From Chrysomallon squamiferum (taxonomy: Eukaryota; Mollusca; Gastropoda; Neomphalida; Peltospiridae): a DNA stretch of 62,000 bases. A model generated the notes under the pieces. That model was not told where the DNA came from and made no database searches. It saw nothing but the letters and a program-made list of their open reading frames with translations. Within the stretch, counting starts at the first letter, position 1, and each line of letters begins with the position of its first letter. This document shows, piece after piece, positions 1 through 12,500 of the stretch. Position numbers and translations under genes: made by a program. The DNA lies in assembly GCA_012295275.1 (NCBI GenBank), contig CM022665.1:9736476-9798475 (forward strand). The letters run 5' to 3'.

Positions 1-1272
1 TAAGCTGCAGTTGTTTTGAACCTAAAGAGAATGTTTCGAAATATTATAACAGGTAAACAGATAAATCGACCTTTTCTGTTACAGATAAATATTAATGTAT
101 TATTGTACATTCTGTATTATGACAAATAATCTTCATATTTTATCTTTCTACAAATCATTATTTTATTTGTTTCAAACAACCAGCGTTTCATAATAACAAA
201 GTGTAATAATAATGTAACAAACCAATGAAAGTACTTGGAGACTGCTATTTCGATAATTATCGTGACATGACGTCATTAATTTTATACTCGTACATGCACA
301 GCTGCTGATATGTACATTACTTTTGTAATAGTTTCCTCAGTCGATAAAGATAAACAAAAGCAAATGAGTAAATATTTCAAATCTTGTCGAATATACGAAA
401 TGACGTATAAAAATTAAAACAACAGGCTTTTGCATCTCTTTTTATTGTCGAACTTTATTATTAGCAAAGATTCGTGGCAATTTCGACGCATATGAAATAT
501 TTTAGGCGTTTTGTACGGATCATCGTAGGAACTCTTTAAGTATAGGTTACAGCAGTGTGAATGAACGAGAAGGAAATAGATTGGTTGTGTTTATTAGTTT
601 TATTTATTATTTATTATTAAGTTAAATTAGTTCAAAAATTGTCGTTCTAAGCAAATAAGCGTAAACTTGGCATTTATTGCAGCTACTTTATGCTACGAAT
701 GCATTTATATCAAAACATAGATTTATCAGTTAACCTTAGTTCAGATCTTAGTAAATATAGATTCATATCTTGGTGATAGGTAGATAAAAGGGAAGACGTT
801 CTCACGATTTTAGGAAAAAAATGTGAAATATGGATTCTTAGTATTACTTCTCTTTATTTTCAAATGATCCATTGACGTTGTCACAATATGGTATGTTTAT
901 ATTAAATACAATGTTAATGTTTCGTTAAGTAACATCCAGTCAGTTATAAAATTAACAGTTTATGCTACTGAACAGCATATTTTCGTTGGTTTAGAGTAAT
1001 TTAGCATAATTGATTTATTCTAGCCTAATCTGATTAAATTTATTTTTAGTAAATTTATTTATTTTTAAAGCAACTCTGTATTAAACGATATTAAATTGTG
1101 TTACTTTCGATTAGATTAAGCAGCAGCAGAGTAAACTTTACTGTAAAGTCTTTCTTATAGCATTCTATGCTCATAAGAAATATACTGCATATTATATATA
1201 TATTTGTAATCTAACCTAAATCAACAGTTTAATATAAGCGTGCCTCTGTATGACTATGTCTGTCTGGTGTGC

Positions 1273-1370
<98 letters not shown>

Positions 1371-1860
1371 AGTAAATTTCAATGTTTACAAATTTCAACC
1401 TTAGAACTAAAGTAATTCCCAACAATTAAACTATCATGCAAACATACAAACCTTCATAAATGGTGGTATAAACAAAAAGGAAAATATCTTGATAAGCATA
1501 TACTTATTCCCACATATATATGTAACTTACAACAGACAATATGGGTTACCTTGATAGATAAGTTACTACTTATAAATTAGATTTATTTTTAGATAATAAG
1601 ATAATAAAAATGCATGTTTGTAGTACGTATTTAAAATGTGACTTTAAAGGTAACTGCATGTGTTATACTTTTCTAATTCGTGTTTGTCTCCCTGTCTCTC
1701 TGTCTCTCTTCTCTCATTCTTTATATACACTTCATATTTTTGTTATTACTGCTGGATTTTATTTATTTCGTTGTTCATGTTTATGAAGTTTTTGTTATAT
1801 ATGCTTTTAACATATGTTTCTGTTATTATTTATTAACTATTCACGTGTCTTCCTTTCTAG
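1..1860. other. Intergenic region upstream of the GPCR
   Basis: AT-rich DNA in which I see no open frame with protein-like composition. It holds a long (GA)n tract at 1274-1369. A pyrimidine-rich splice acceptor (tcttcctttctag) ends at 1860, so the GPCR probably has a non-coding 5' exon somewhere in this stretch. I could not place that exon. Confidence 0.6.
1274..1369. repeat. (GA)n microsatellite
   Basis: About 95 bp of uninterrupted GA dinucleotides. Any protein-like reading of it (Ser-Leu repeats on the minus strand) is an artefact of the dinucleotide. Confidence 0.97.
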
Positions 1861-1946
1861 CAAAGAAGAACATTAATGCAGACAAATTACAAAAAAGGTT
1901 CTTTTAGAAGGCTGATATCAAAGCAGCGTTTATCTTAATTAGAAAT

Positions 1947-3341
1947 ATGGTGGTCGTCAGAGAATTCGTAGAGGAGATCTCACTTACGAACGATAATTCA
2001 TTTCTGCTTCCTGTACAGAATGATTTGAGGCTGCAGAATGATAAGCTAAAGGATATCCCAACATCAACATTTGGTGCCAAAGAAGCAGCAGATATCTGGC
2101 AAATTGAAGAGATTTTTGGTGTTCTTGTGATATCATTTCTGGTACCATTCATCCTTGGAAGCAACCTGCTTGTGTTCGTTGCAGTTAAAAAATTCAAAAG
2201 ACTACAAGTTCCAACAAACTATTTTCTCGTATCGTTGGCAGCAGCAGATATTATTATAGCTCTCGCTATTCCATTTGTACTAGCAGCCGAGATCCACAAG
2301 GATGATATTGTGAATATCTACGTGTGCCTTGCGCCGAACAGGATCCTAATGATGGCGTGCGGCGTATCTATTTTGTCTTTAGCCGCTATTGCATATGACC
2401 GATACACCGCCCTGGCTAATCCGCTGGAATATGTCAGTATCATGACATTGAAAAAGATTGTGATAGTGATTACTTTGTCGTGGGTGTATTCGGCTGGTAT
2501 TGCATGGATTCCTCTGTTCGGACACTGGCACCTTAGCATCGGTTCAAGTCGTTGTTCATTCAGTCTGTTACACAGCAAGGCTCATACCATCTTTTTAGGA
2601 GCGATATTTGCACCTGCATGTTTTGCAATATTCTTCTGTTATTTCAGAATATACATTGTGGCACGACATCATGCACGTGCAATAGCAGCCGTCGAATCGT
2701 CAGTGCAGCACAATTTGCAAGTGCGTTACATCATCAAAGACACGAAGTACGCAAAAACACTGGCCCTTGTCATGGGCGTGTTCCTGTTTCTGTGGCTGCC
2801 ATATCTGACGTGTTTATTTGTGGAAATCATATCGGATTTGCTTGTCAACGACTGGGTGAGAAATTACCTTTCATTTCTAGCTCTTCTGAACAGCGGGCTT
2901 AATCCATGGGTGTATGCGTTCAAGAATAACGAGTTCAGAGCGGCGTTTAAACGTATTCTCAAAGAATACTTCCCTACATGTCACTGTGGACGATCTCAAC
3001 CTCGACGGCCTAGCATCCTGTCAGAATCCAGCATGTACCCTGGATCTAACTCGTCCCTCAATATCAGCAGAACTAACACAACCAGCGTGACATCTACAGA
3101 CATCGTGAAAACTGTGGGCGTCATCAATGAGATCATTGTGGAGAAAAACAACAATAACTACCCCGCAGTGACTAAACTGAATGCGGAATTTCTTCCCAAT
3201 TTGTTAAAAGGCTATATTCCAAATAGCCATGAAGAGATCTCAAAAGAACACGAAGACAGCCTAAGTTCAGTTGAAACTGAAAGCAGTGTGCACAGTACCG
3301 ACGAATCTCGAGAAGAATGTACTATAGAAAGATCCCCATAA
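1947..3341 (+). CDS. Class A (rhodopsin-like) GPCR, adenosine-receptor-like orphan
   Basis: A 464-residue seven-transmembrane receptor in one coding exon, expected at the plasma membrane. The start is supported by an in-frame TAG about 45 nt upstream and by a 5' UTR splice acceptor ending at 1860. Visible family marks are the TM1 Asn (GSNLLV, N73), TM2 Asp (SLAAADI, D101), the C127-C203 pair expected to form the TM3-ECL2 disulphide, DRY at 151-153, the TM4 Trp (W179), WLP in TM6 (283-285) and NPWVY in TM7 (319-323). TM2 (NYFLVSLAAADI) is close to adenosine receptors. However, the positions that contact adenosine in human A2A (N253, H250, S277, H278, E169) align to Leu290, Leu287, Ala312, Leu313 and Ser206. 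I therefore call it adenosine-receptor-like with unknown ligand. The roughly 120-residue C-terminal tail is Ser/Thr/Glu-rich, typical of kinase and arrestin regulation. The class is certain and the ligand is not. Confidence 0.9.
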   Translation: MVVVREFVEEISLTNDNSFLLPVQNDLRLQNDKLKDIPTSTFGAKEAADIWQIEEIFGVLVISFLVPFILGSNLLVFVAVKKFKRLQVPTNYFLVSLAAADIIIALAIPFVLAAEIHKDDIVNIYVCLAPNRILMMACGVSILSLAAIAYDRYTALANPLEYVSIMTLKKIVIVITLSWVYSAGIAWIPLFGHWHLSIGSSRCSFSLLHSKAHTIFLGAIFAPACFAIFFCYFRIYIVARHHARAIAAVESSVQHNLQVRYIIKDTKYAKTLALVMGVFLFLWLPYLTCLFVEIISDLLVNDWVRNYLSFLALLNSGLNPWVYAFKNNEFRAAFKRILKEYFPTCHCGRSQPRRPSILSESSMYPGSNSSLNISRTNTTSVTSTDIVKTVGVINEIIVEKNNNNYPAVTKLNAEFLPNLLKGYIPNSHEEISKEHEDSLSSVETESSVHSTDESREECTIERSP

Positions 3342-4944
3342 TAATCTTTAGAGTTAACCTTTGTCACCCTAATATAATTATTAACTGTTATCATATAATG
3401 ATTATTATGTGGTACTTAATATTTTTACTCGTAAATATGATTTGAAAATTTATATATACATAAAGACCCATTATGGCCCCACCGAAAAAAAAAGAGAGAA
3501 AGAAATGGCGTTGAAAAAAAGAAAATTGATTACATGACAAAGCATTATTTATTTTTTATTTTTTATCTCATGTTTGTTACGGCAATTAATTCATTAATGA
3601 AATGACTTGTATCAATGTATAATTTTATTTATGAATTATTCATCAAGTAATACAAATCGGTATTCGTAATTCAGTAACAGGCATTGATCCTGTGAAGAAC
3701 AAAAGTAAAGCATTGATTTAATCATAATGTTTTTAGAATACAACATATTCTATAGCTCTTCATCGCGATATAGTATTTTTTTAACAGATAAAAAAACGAG
3801 TAAATCCATCTTGTTAATCACAAGATAACCTTTTAATCGACTATATAAACGTGCTTACATTGATTGAATGCCTATTCACTTCTCTGTTGAGAAAACATTG
3901 GTTAGGCTGTTTCCTTGCTGAATAGATTAATTATTTGTTTATTTATGTAATTAAAAGGCAGTGTGTAAATAAATACAAATAAAACCCAGTGAATCAGTAT
4001 TTAATGTACATAATGTAAATAACAGAATATCCTGTATATAATATTGATGTTTGATTTGCTATAAATTATGTCACTGAAAATAATATTATGTTAATATGAA
4101 CTTCAGTGCTAAAATATGCATAAAGATGTTAAAATATTAATAATATCTGTTTTCCTAAGAAGGTGTTTCGTTTTTTATTCAAACTCCTTTACAAGCCCAT
4201 ACTTTCAGTTAAAGCGATTAAATCAGAGACAGAATATTATTGAACAAAGATATTCTATCAATAACCATTATTGCATAGTGTATAAACATTATCACATATG
4301 TCTGAAATTTATTATTTCTTATCATTTGTTTAAAAATAAGATTTAAAACATATCATATAGTTCTGGTTTCATTCACAGAAATCATTGAAAACGTCGCTTA
4401 AAAGTAATAAAGTAATGTTAAGAATAAAAAATAAATTTTTAGTGAAATTTGAAACATAATTGTTTATTTATATATATTTCTGTTTGTTCCTCTGTGTTTG
4501 TGTCTATGTGTATATGTGCGTGTTTGTGTGTGTGTCTGAAAGAAATATATATATGTGTGTGTGTGTGTATATATATATATTTATGCGTTTGTGCCATGAT
4601 ATCTTTGCAGTATTAAGAACTGTTTAATAAATTATTATATATCTTGTAATGGATAACGATATAAAATATTGGAAAAGAGTCAAAAATTTAACAAACAAGA
4701 CATATATTAATACTATAGAAAGAAATAGCATACAGACTAGGTTTTTTTTAAATTCAACATCATAATCTGAATTTGCCCTTAAATCGTGCCCTGAATTATG
4801 TTGAAATTTGTAAATATTAATATATAATAAATTTGTATTACCTTACAAAATGTAAAATACTGCACTGTATCTCTGGCATGTAATAACTAACTCATAATAT
4901 TAACTACGGAAAACCAAACACCACATGGTTCATTACGTCTGATG

Positions 4945-4985
<41 letters not shown>

Positions 4986-7900
4986 CACACGCATGCACGT
5001 ACACACATTTATGCTCTATCCACAGTTAAAAGTTCAACGTTTCACCGGTGATTTTATTATTATGTTGTTGTTTTTTTAACTGATAGAATGTGCCTCATTA
5101 ATACTACCGTAAAACTTTGAAAACAAATAAATACTGATTTTTCAAGAACATGACAAAAAGCACAGTTTATATATTTTTATAATTAACTTAATTTTGAAAT
5201 TTTTCCTATTTTATTACTGAAAAATATAATAATAGGTTTGTTTAAAAAAAAAAAAAAACCCAAAACCCATAGATTTAAATTTTACTGTGATAGTTTCGAT
5301 CCTTAATTGAAGCTGAAAACGAAATTTTAGACAGTTTTCTATTCAATGTTTTATGGTAATATGAAATTAAAATTTAATATTTGTTAAATATACACACGTT
5401 TTGTACAGGTTTTTAATTGTATATTTATGCACAGATATTGCAAATAAAATGTGTGAAACAATTTTTTTGTTTGTTTGTTTTATCTTTCTTCTTCTTCTTT
5501 TATATATTTCTTTCTTTCTTTTTCTTTTAATTTGTTTTAAATATTTGCTTTTTATTTGTTTGGGTCTTAGGTTTCTGTTTTAAACAGTATTTGTGTTGTT
5601 TTGTTATTTTCCTTTTCTTTCTTTTTTTTTTTCTTTTTTCTTTTTTTTAAAAACCATTTTGTTTGTTTGTTTTTATTATTTTCATTTTTCTTTTCTTATA
5701 TGAACGAATTACTTTTTGTTTCAAAACGAGGCTAAACACGTTTTTATGTAGTGTAATCCAGACATTCAGTAGTAATTAAATACATTTATATTAGGATCGA
5801 TACTAAGTTCGAATAATATAAAATTACATGTTAGTTTGAGAGGCCAAAGATATATTTCCATGATAATCAGACACTAATTACAGTTTGATATGTTACGTCT
5901 GCTTAATCAGTCACGTGTCTAAGTACAGTTGTGTGTAATTTCAGATGTCCTGAATAAGTAACACTGACGACAGCAACAACAACAATACAAGTGACAGTAA
6001 TAAATAAATAAATAAAAAAATGTCTGGAGACACATGAAGTTATTAATTATATTATAAGAAATCAAGTTTTAATTTTTTTTTAGCAAAAACACTGGCTCAT
6101 AATAAACATATACATACAAAGAAATAAATAAAGAAAGAAGAAATAAAGACGAAAAAAAGATAGAAAAAAGGAAGAAAATAAAATTAATAATAATAATACA
6201 AATTTCAAACATAAAATCAAAGGAAGAAATAATATAATTATATATTATATAATAACCAGTATTTTTTAAATAAATAAAAATACAATTAAAAAAATAATAA
6301 TTAAAGCAGAATATTTGCAATAAATATGTTTTTGTCTATGACTACATTATTATCGGAAATATTTGCTTCATTTGTTCAGAAATGGAGAAAATAATTTGAC
6401 TGAGTGTCAAAATATTTAAAAAAAAAAATGTATAATAATTAAGGTCTTGCTGCAAAGAGAAATTTTAGAAAATGACATCTTAAAGGAATACCATCTAATT
6501 CAATTATTCATTTTTAATATATTTTTTTTAAATTTATTTATTTGTTTATTTATTCTTTTTAATTTTTCAGCTAATGAATTCATCCTAAAATGTGTGAATA
6601 TGCTGTTGCATGTTTCATATATGAATATTTGCAATATGTTTCATTTAATGACCCCCCCCTCAACATGAGAATTAATACTTGTCTAGTGCAACAGACACGA
6701 AATGATCATTTAAGTCGTTTAACTGTTTAGCACAGCTAAGTCTGATGCAAGAGTAGTTTCCCCTGACAAATGAGGAAGAGGTCGCTTTTCACAGTGAATT
6801 CTGGGACGAAACATCAGATGTGGAATAAATATTGGAGATTTATTTGTATTATTTAAATTTACTAACTTTAAAACATAAAAATGTGTTACTAGTGCCTTGA
6901 TCTGGATGACGACGTGTATTGTTTCTTGTAGTCAGGTAATAACTATACGAATTACATTTCTTGTTCGCTAGGACAGCGGATCAGCCTCCGAAATGGAAGC
7001 AGATTGAATCATTGATCATGACATTCCTTTTTATTTTAATTTGATTTGTTTACATTTCTTGTTAAGTACTTGATCCTCAGTTACATTTAACGTTACAATA
7101 TGTTTTATTTCAGCTGGAAATATTGCATATAAAAGCTATTAAACTGTGACCTATATAAATTGTTTCCATAACGATGATTGTTTACGTTTTCCATCAACTT
7201 TTCTCTATTTGTCAAGCCGATGACCGAAAAGTCATGAAAATTTCCATACTGTTTAGTAGACATATGGTGATAAATGGAAAATGAATAAATGTTTGTGATA
7301 TCCAAACATTTTAATATTGCCCATTATTAAGTGGTACTCTGCTTCTGTTATAAAACAGAACTGAATATAAGAATAGAAACACGAGCTGCTGTCACTTCGT
7401 AGGCTCTACGGTAATACATAAATTATCTGCAAAGATATTTTTAATTTTACACGGACTTTTCCATAGACGAAAAAGCACATGCCATAACTATTAAATAATG
7501 GCTGTAGAGGTGGAACTGGAAGTGGTGACAAGGAAGCATTAATATATTATTCCACTTTTTATTATGTTCATAATTAATTTATTATGCTTTCTAGCGTTTG
7601 TTGCAGGTTTCCTCTCTTGTTTTGTTTTTTTGGTTTTTTTGGAAGGTGGGGTGGGCATTTACATAGTAAATAATATTATGACTAAACAAACTGTCGATCA
7701 GTTCCAAATATCTCAAAATATTTTACTGTACATACTACTTTTAAAATTTGTATTATATTTTTATTTATTTAATAAATTTAAAGATGTTGAACGAACTAAA
7801 TGTAAAATTTCATTTATTTTACTTTAAAATGATTGACTAGAGATATCTGTTATTAGACTTTAATGATTAACAATGGATTTAATCACAAACAAGCATAAAA

Positions 7901-9484
7901 GAAAAATGAAAACAATATATTTTTAGTTTATTATTTATTTTATTTTATTTTTTATTTTTAAAATAATATATTATAATTATTATTATTATTATTTATTTTT
8001 TTTAAATTAAAAGTATATTTGTTATTTATTCATATAAACACCACTGAATGTTGTAATCAAATATTCTTGTACACACAGTTTGGATATATTAAGATGAGAG
8101 TATTCCTATGGCTACATCACATAATTAAGCTGAAACAGTATTATTATTAGTGATTTGGTCAGTTTTGTTTTGACTGCAATTTTTTATTACAGAAACAAAA
8201 TGATTAAATTTTATTATAAATTTAATAAAGATCAATATATATTCTATCATATTCAGTGATAATACATCCAGCCAGTTATAAGGATGTGAACATTTAAAAG
8301 TTTAATTTATTTAAAAAAATTATTTGTGTTTAACTCATAAGCTTACATTTAATTTGAATAAAATTAATATTTGTATGAATGGCAGATGAATACCAGTAGT
8401 CTAACAATATTCACTGGTAACTAATGATCTATTCATTAAAGTATCATATTAATTAAATATAAAACATGATATGTTGGGAGTAAAACAAAATATTAAAATA
8501 GAACAAATCATATGAGTGAAGATAAAAACAAACATTTATTAAGCAAAGTGAGGTTCACAAGTTTTAAGGTTTTTTGTGTTTTGTTTACTTTTTCCCTGTT
8601 TTTGTTTTTCTTTGTCACCAAGATGTTGGCATCATTACTTTTTATTTGTTAATATTATTGTTTGGGACCTTGCATTACATTTTTTATTATTTACTTTTTT
8701 TATTTATTATTATTTATTTATCAAATATTTTTACTAGCATTATTATGGCCAGCTTTTTTTGTTAATTGATAACATCGTTTCATCTAGTAAAAATACAAAT
8801 ATCAGGTGTATGTGAGGTAATGCAACTTCCACTATAGTGTTAACTTGAATCATACCTTTTCTTCTTTTCTTTTCATTTTTTTTTACTTGTGTCAAATATG
8901 CTAGACAGAATGAGTTGATACAAAAGTGTTATTTATTAAAATGTGTATTTTTCTTAATAATCGTGATTGACAATTAATGTTCACATAACAGTTAAATGTC
9001 AACTATTATTTGCACTATTTTGAAACTATTTTCTTTCATACAATAATAATAAAATAATATAAAAAATATAAAAGTAAGAAATAATATGCAAATTAAAAAA
9101 TCCATTACAGGGTCAACACTTCATCTCTATAACTGTTTAAGCAACAACTATAAAGGCACATTGAGAGTGTGTGAACGTTTTGTGTAATATATTTGTGCAA
9201 AATTACTTCTTCACGTTTTTCGAGAAGGTAACAACAGTTACCTGAGTTTTTAATTTATGAGATACTGGATTTGTTGTTGTTTATAATAATAATAAATAGA
9301 TACAATTGATGTTTTATGCTTTTAATATTAAAATGCCACCCAAAATAATAATAATTTAGAGTTATGATTCATTTATGTTCTTTTTTTTTAATTGTTGTTT
9401 TATGTTATATCATTAGTTGAATGCATGTTCACTCACTATGATTTCAAATACTGTTATTAATATTTATGTATTTAAATATTTCAG
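3342..9484. other. GPCR 3' UTR and intergenic region before aftiphilin
   Basis: No gene recognised. Candidate AATAAA polyadenylation hexamers for the GPCR lie near 3968 and 3978. The rest is AT-rich DNA with T-rich stretches around 5460-5690, TG/TA-rich sequence near 4497-4580 and an (AC)n tract at 4946-4990. Short T-rich open frames here (Phe/Leu/Tyr-rich) have no protein-like composition. Confidence 0.55.
4946..4990. repeat. (AC)n microsatellite
   Basis: About 45 bp of AC dinucleotides with a single G substitution. Confidence 0.95.
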
Positions 9485-9522
9485 GCTCTACTACTTCTAG
9501 TTGTTTAACATTAACTAGGTTC

Positions 9523-9588
9523 ATGTCTTCTAGATACCATCATGTCAAATATGATCCCAATTGTTTCATCATCCCCACCACCTTTTGA
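9523..9588 (+). promoter_or_regulatory. Overlapping upstream ORF at the aftiphilin start
   Basis: The 5' UTR segment begins after a TTTCAG acceptor ending at 9484. It contains an ATG at 9523 opening a 22-codon frame that runs past the main ATG (9542) in another frame and stops at 9588. If translated it would compete with main-start initiation. No other evidence of function is visible. Confidence 0.4.
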
Positions 9589-12500
9589 TGATTCCTGTGG
9601 CTGGGATGACGGTGAAGATGATTTTGGCAGTTTCACTAGTGCAGATGACCAACATAAAGATTCTCCTGATATTCTTGATAAATCACAAAACAGTGATGTA
9701 GAAAATAAGAACTGTAATGGCCTTTCTTGTCAGAAAATATCAAAAACTACTGTAGATGATATTGATTCCTGCAATAAACATTCAACCAATGATTCTTATC
9801 AACAGACCAATTCTACAAAAGAAAACTTGGATACCATAACTAATGGAAATGGTGATTTTGCTCATATTGATAGTGAAGATACATCAAATCCTGTTAGGCC
9901 ACAAATTGCTGCTTTACCTCTGAGTAAGATTAATGAAGCAAGAGACAGGACAGATTGTGAGCTGAATGATAATGAGACAAATAGAGAGCCATATGATGAA
10001 ACTGTAACACTAGGTGAAGGCAAGGAACAAAATAAAAGTTGCAGTGTTAGTATGCGAGATTCTACAACTGATTCAGGAATGTTCAGTAACGACATTTCCC
10101 CTGTCCAAAAATCAGAGGATACAGCAGAGTTCTGTGATAAAACCGGTTGTTCAGATACTGATGAACCTTTCCCAGATTTATCCCCTGATGGCAAAGTTGA
10201 AGCAACCATCAGTCAGACTCAACAAGGTGATAACCAGATGTCATCTCCAGAAGTCAGTAAATCTTTACATGGAGATGAGAAAGAGTTCAGTGATGAAAGT
10301 GATAAAATGAGGACTAATTCTTTTGATTCCATCAGTGAAGGTTCACTGAACACAGTTGGTTTGAGTATTTTGTCAGGTTGTGATGAAACTATTACTACAA
10401 AGGAAAACTCTTCATTTAGAGATGAATCTGAAGGTGATGAATGGGGCCAATTGTCTGTCAGTGAATCAGGTATTCCTCAGACATCAGAGAATTTAGGGCT
10501 TGTAGATGATTCCTGTGAACCATGTGATGATGTGTGTAAATCAGATGGTTCAGACAATCAAATTTTTATCTCTACTGAAGAAACAGTAACAACAGTTTGT
10601 GAAGCAGAGGGTAATTCTGAAAATGAAAATATTTGTGATTATAATGTTTTGCCACATTCCACAAACAAGGACCTTCAGAATTCCATAAACTTGCAAACCA
10701 TTCCTTCCAAAACAGATCTATCTCAAGATTCAGTTACTATCCCTTGCAGTGATGCTGACAATGAACAGAATCAGGAGTCAGCAGATAATACGTATATTCA
10801 AAACCAAGAACCTGTTCCAGCTCAAAATGTTGATTCATCACAAAGATGTTCAAATCAAGATTCAGATTCAGCAGACACCTCTAATGACACAACTATTTAT
10901 TTAGACACAGAAACACAACATCAGTCAGACAATGTCCAAAGTGCAGAAAAACAAAAATCTCCTATCAAAGATATTAGCATAGCTGATGAAGAATGTTCAG
11001 ATAATTTGTTTGATAATTTTGAAGGTAATGAAGAGTGCATTGATGACTGGACAGGCTTTCGAACCAGTGGTCATTTGGATCAGCCTCTGGATTTACCTTC
11101 TATATCTCAGGATTTTGATGGTGATAATAATGATGAGGATTTTGGTGATTTTATTGATAATGCAGTTGTGAAAGAAAATGTTATTCATGGTTCTACACGT
11201 TCTGAAGACTCTGTAAGTGATCCTAACCAAGATAATTTGGAAAAGTTTAATGGAAGTGGTGATGGTGATTGGGCAAATAATGATGATGACTGGGCTAATT
11301 TTGAGGAGGCACATGATGATAATGATGATGGTGATGATGGTGATGATGGCGAGTTTGGACAGTTCGAATCGAAGCCAGTACCAGAGGCGACAGCTGTAAA
11401 GACACCACAGGTATTATCAGTGATAAAATTATTAAATATCATTTAATTGTCTTTATTATCAGTGTTTGAACAATATCAAAAACAGAAACACAAATTATTA
11501 TTAATATACTTGTTTTTACTATTATTTTATTAAATGCATGAACATAAAACTCTTATTAAACAATAACATGAATAATCAATGCATACTGAAATATATTTGA
11601 ATGTCTCAATAAACTTTAATATGTTAATTCCTATTTGTTTCTTTGACATTTACAGTATAAAGATATAGGAGAACGACTAACTGGTGTTATGGATGGGTGT
11701 TTTCTTGCTCCAGTTATAAATGAAAATGATGAAGTGAACAGTATTAAATCAGATGTACTTCAGGCCATTATATCCTGTGATACAGAAAAAAATAAGCCTC
11801 AGTGGTCACAGTGAGTTTTTTAAAACATTAAATAAATTACATTTGCTAGTTTTATATTTTCATGAGATAGTAGAATCCATTTTAAAATAATGTTCATTGG
11901 AATAAAATTAGTTTTATTTTTCATCTGAATTATGAAACATAATATTGTTAACATAATGAGATTGAGATAAGTCATCTCAAGAAATCTAGTTATCTTTTAA
12001 AATGGTAAAATCAGCATTGTACTGTAATAATAGAAGAGTAGTGTACAAAATGTGTTTTGTAGCATGTGTCTGCGTGTGTTTGTGTAATACTGTTAATAGT
12101 GAACAAACAGTATAATAATCATTTTATTTAAAGTAACCACAATACATAATAATGATTGTTTATGGAAATCTGCAAGGTTTTAAATCATGGACTTGTTTTT
12201 TTTTATTATATCAGGAAACCTGAGACAGCAGATTTTATAAGGAAGATCTGGGGTAAACTTGTAGACCTAGACAAGACTCCAGCTCTAGATTACCAGTGGA
12301 CCTCATCAAGGGGAAACTCATTTATGTTCAAAACTTTGCACATTGACACTCAGAATATAGTATGATTATTTATTTATATTTTTATCATGTGTTTGTGTAA
12401 TGATAATTATGTATAAAACTAATATTTCAGTGTTAATAAAGTCTCAGCATTTGTCATTCTTTGGAGATTGTAATATCCTTAGTGTTCATTTAAATCAAGG

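Noticed and set aside
1947-3341. Calling the GPCR a true adenosine receptor
   Set aside because: Key adenosine-contact positions are replaced by Leu/Ala/Ser, so only 'adenosine-receptor-like' is supported.
10014-10310. Alternative-frame ORFs within aftiphilin exon 1 (both strands, also 11093-11442)
   Set aside because: Shadows of the long acidic coding exon, which continues in phase into six conserved downstream exons and one microexon.
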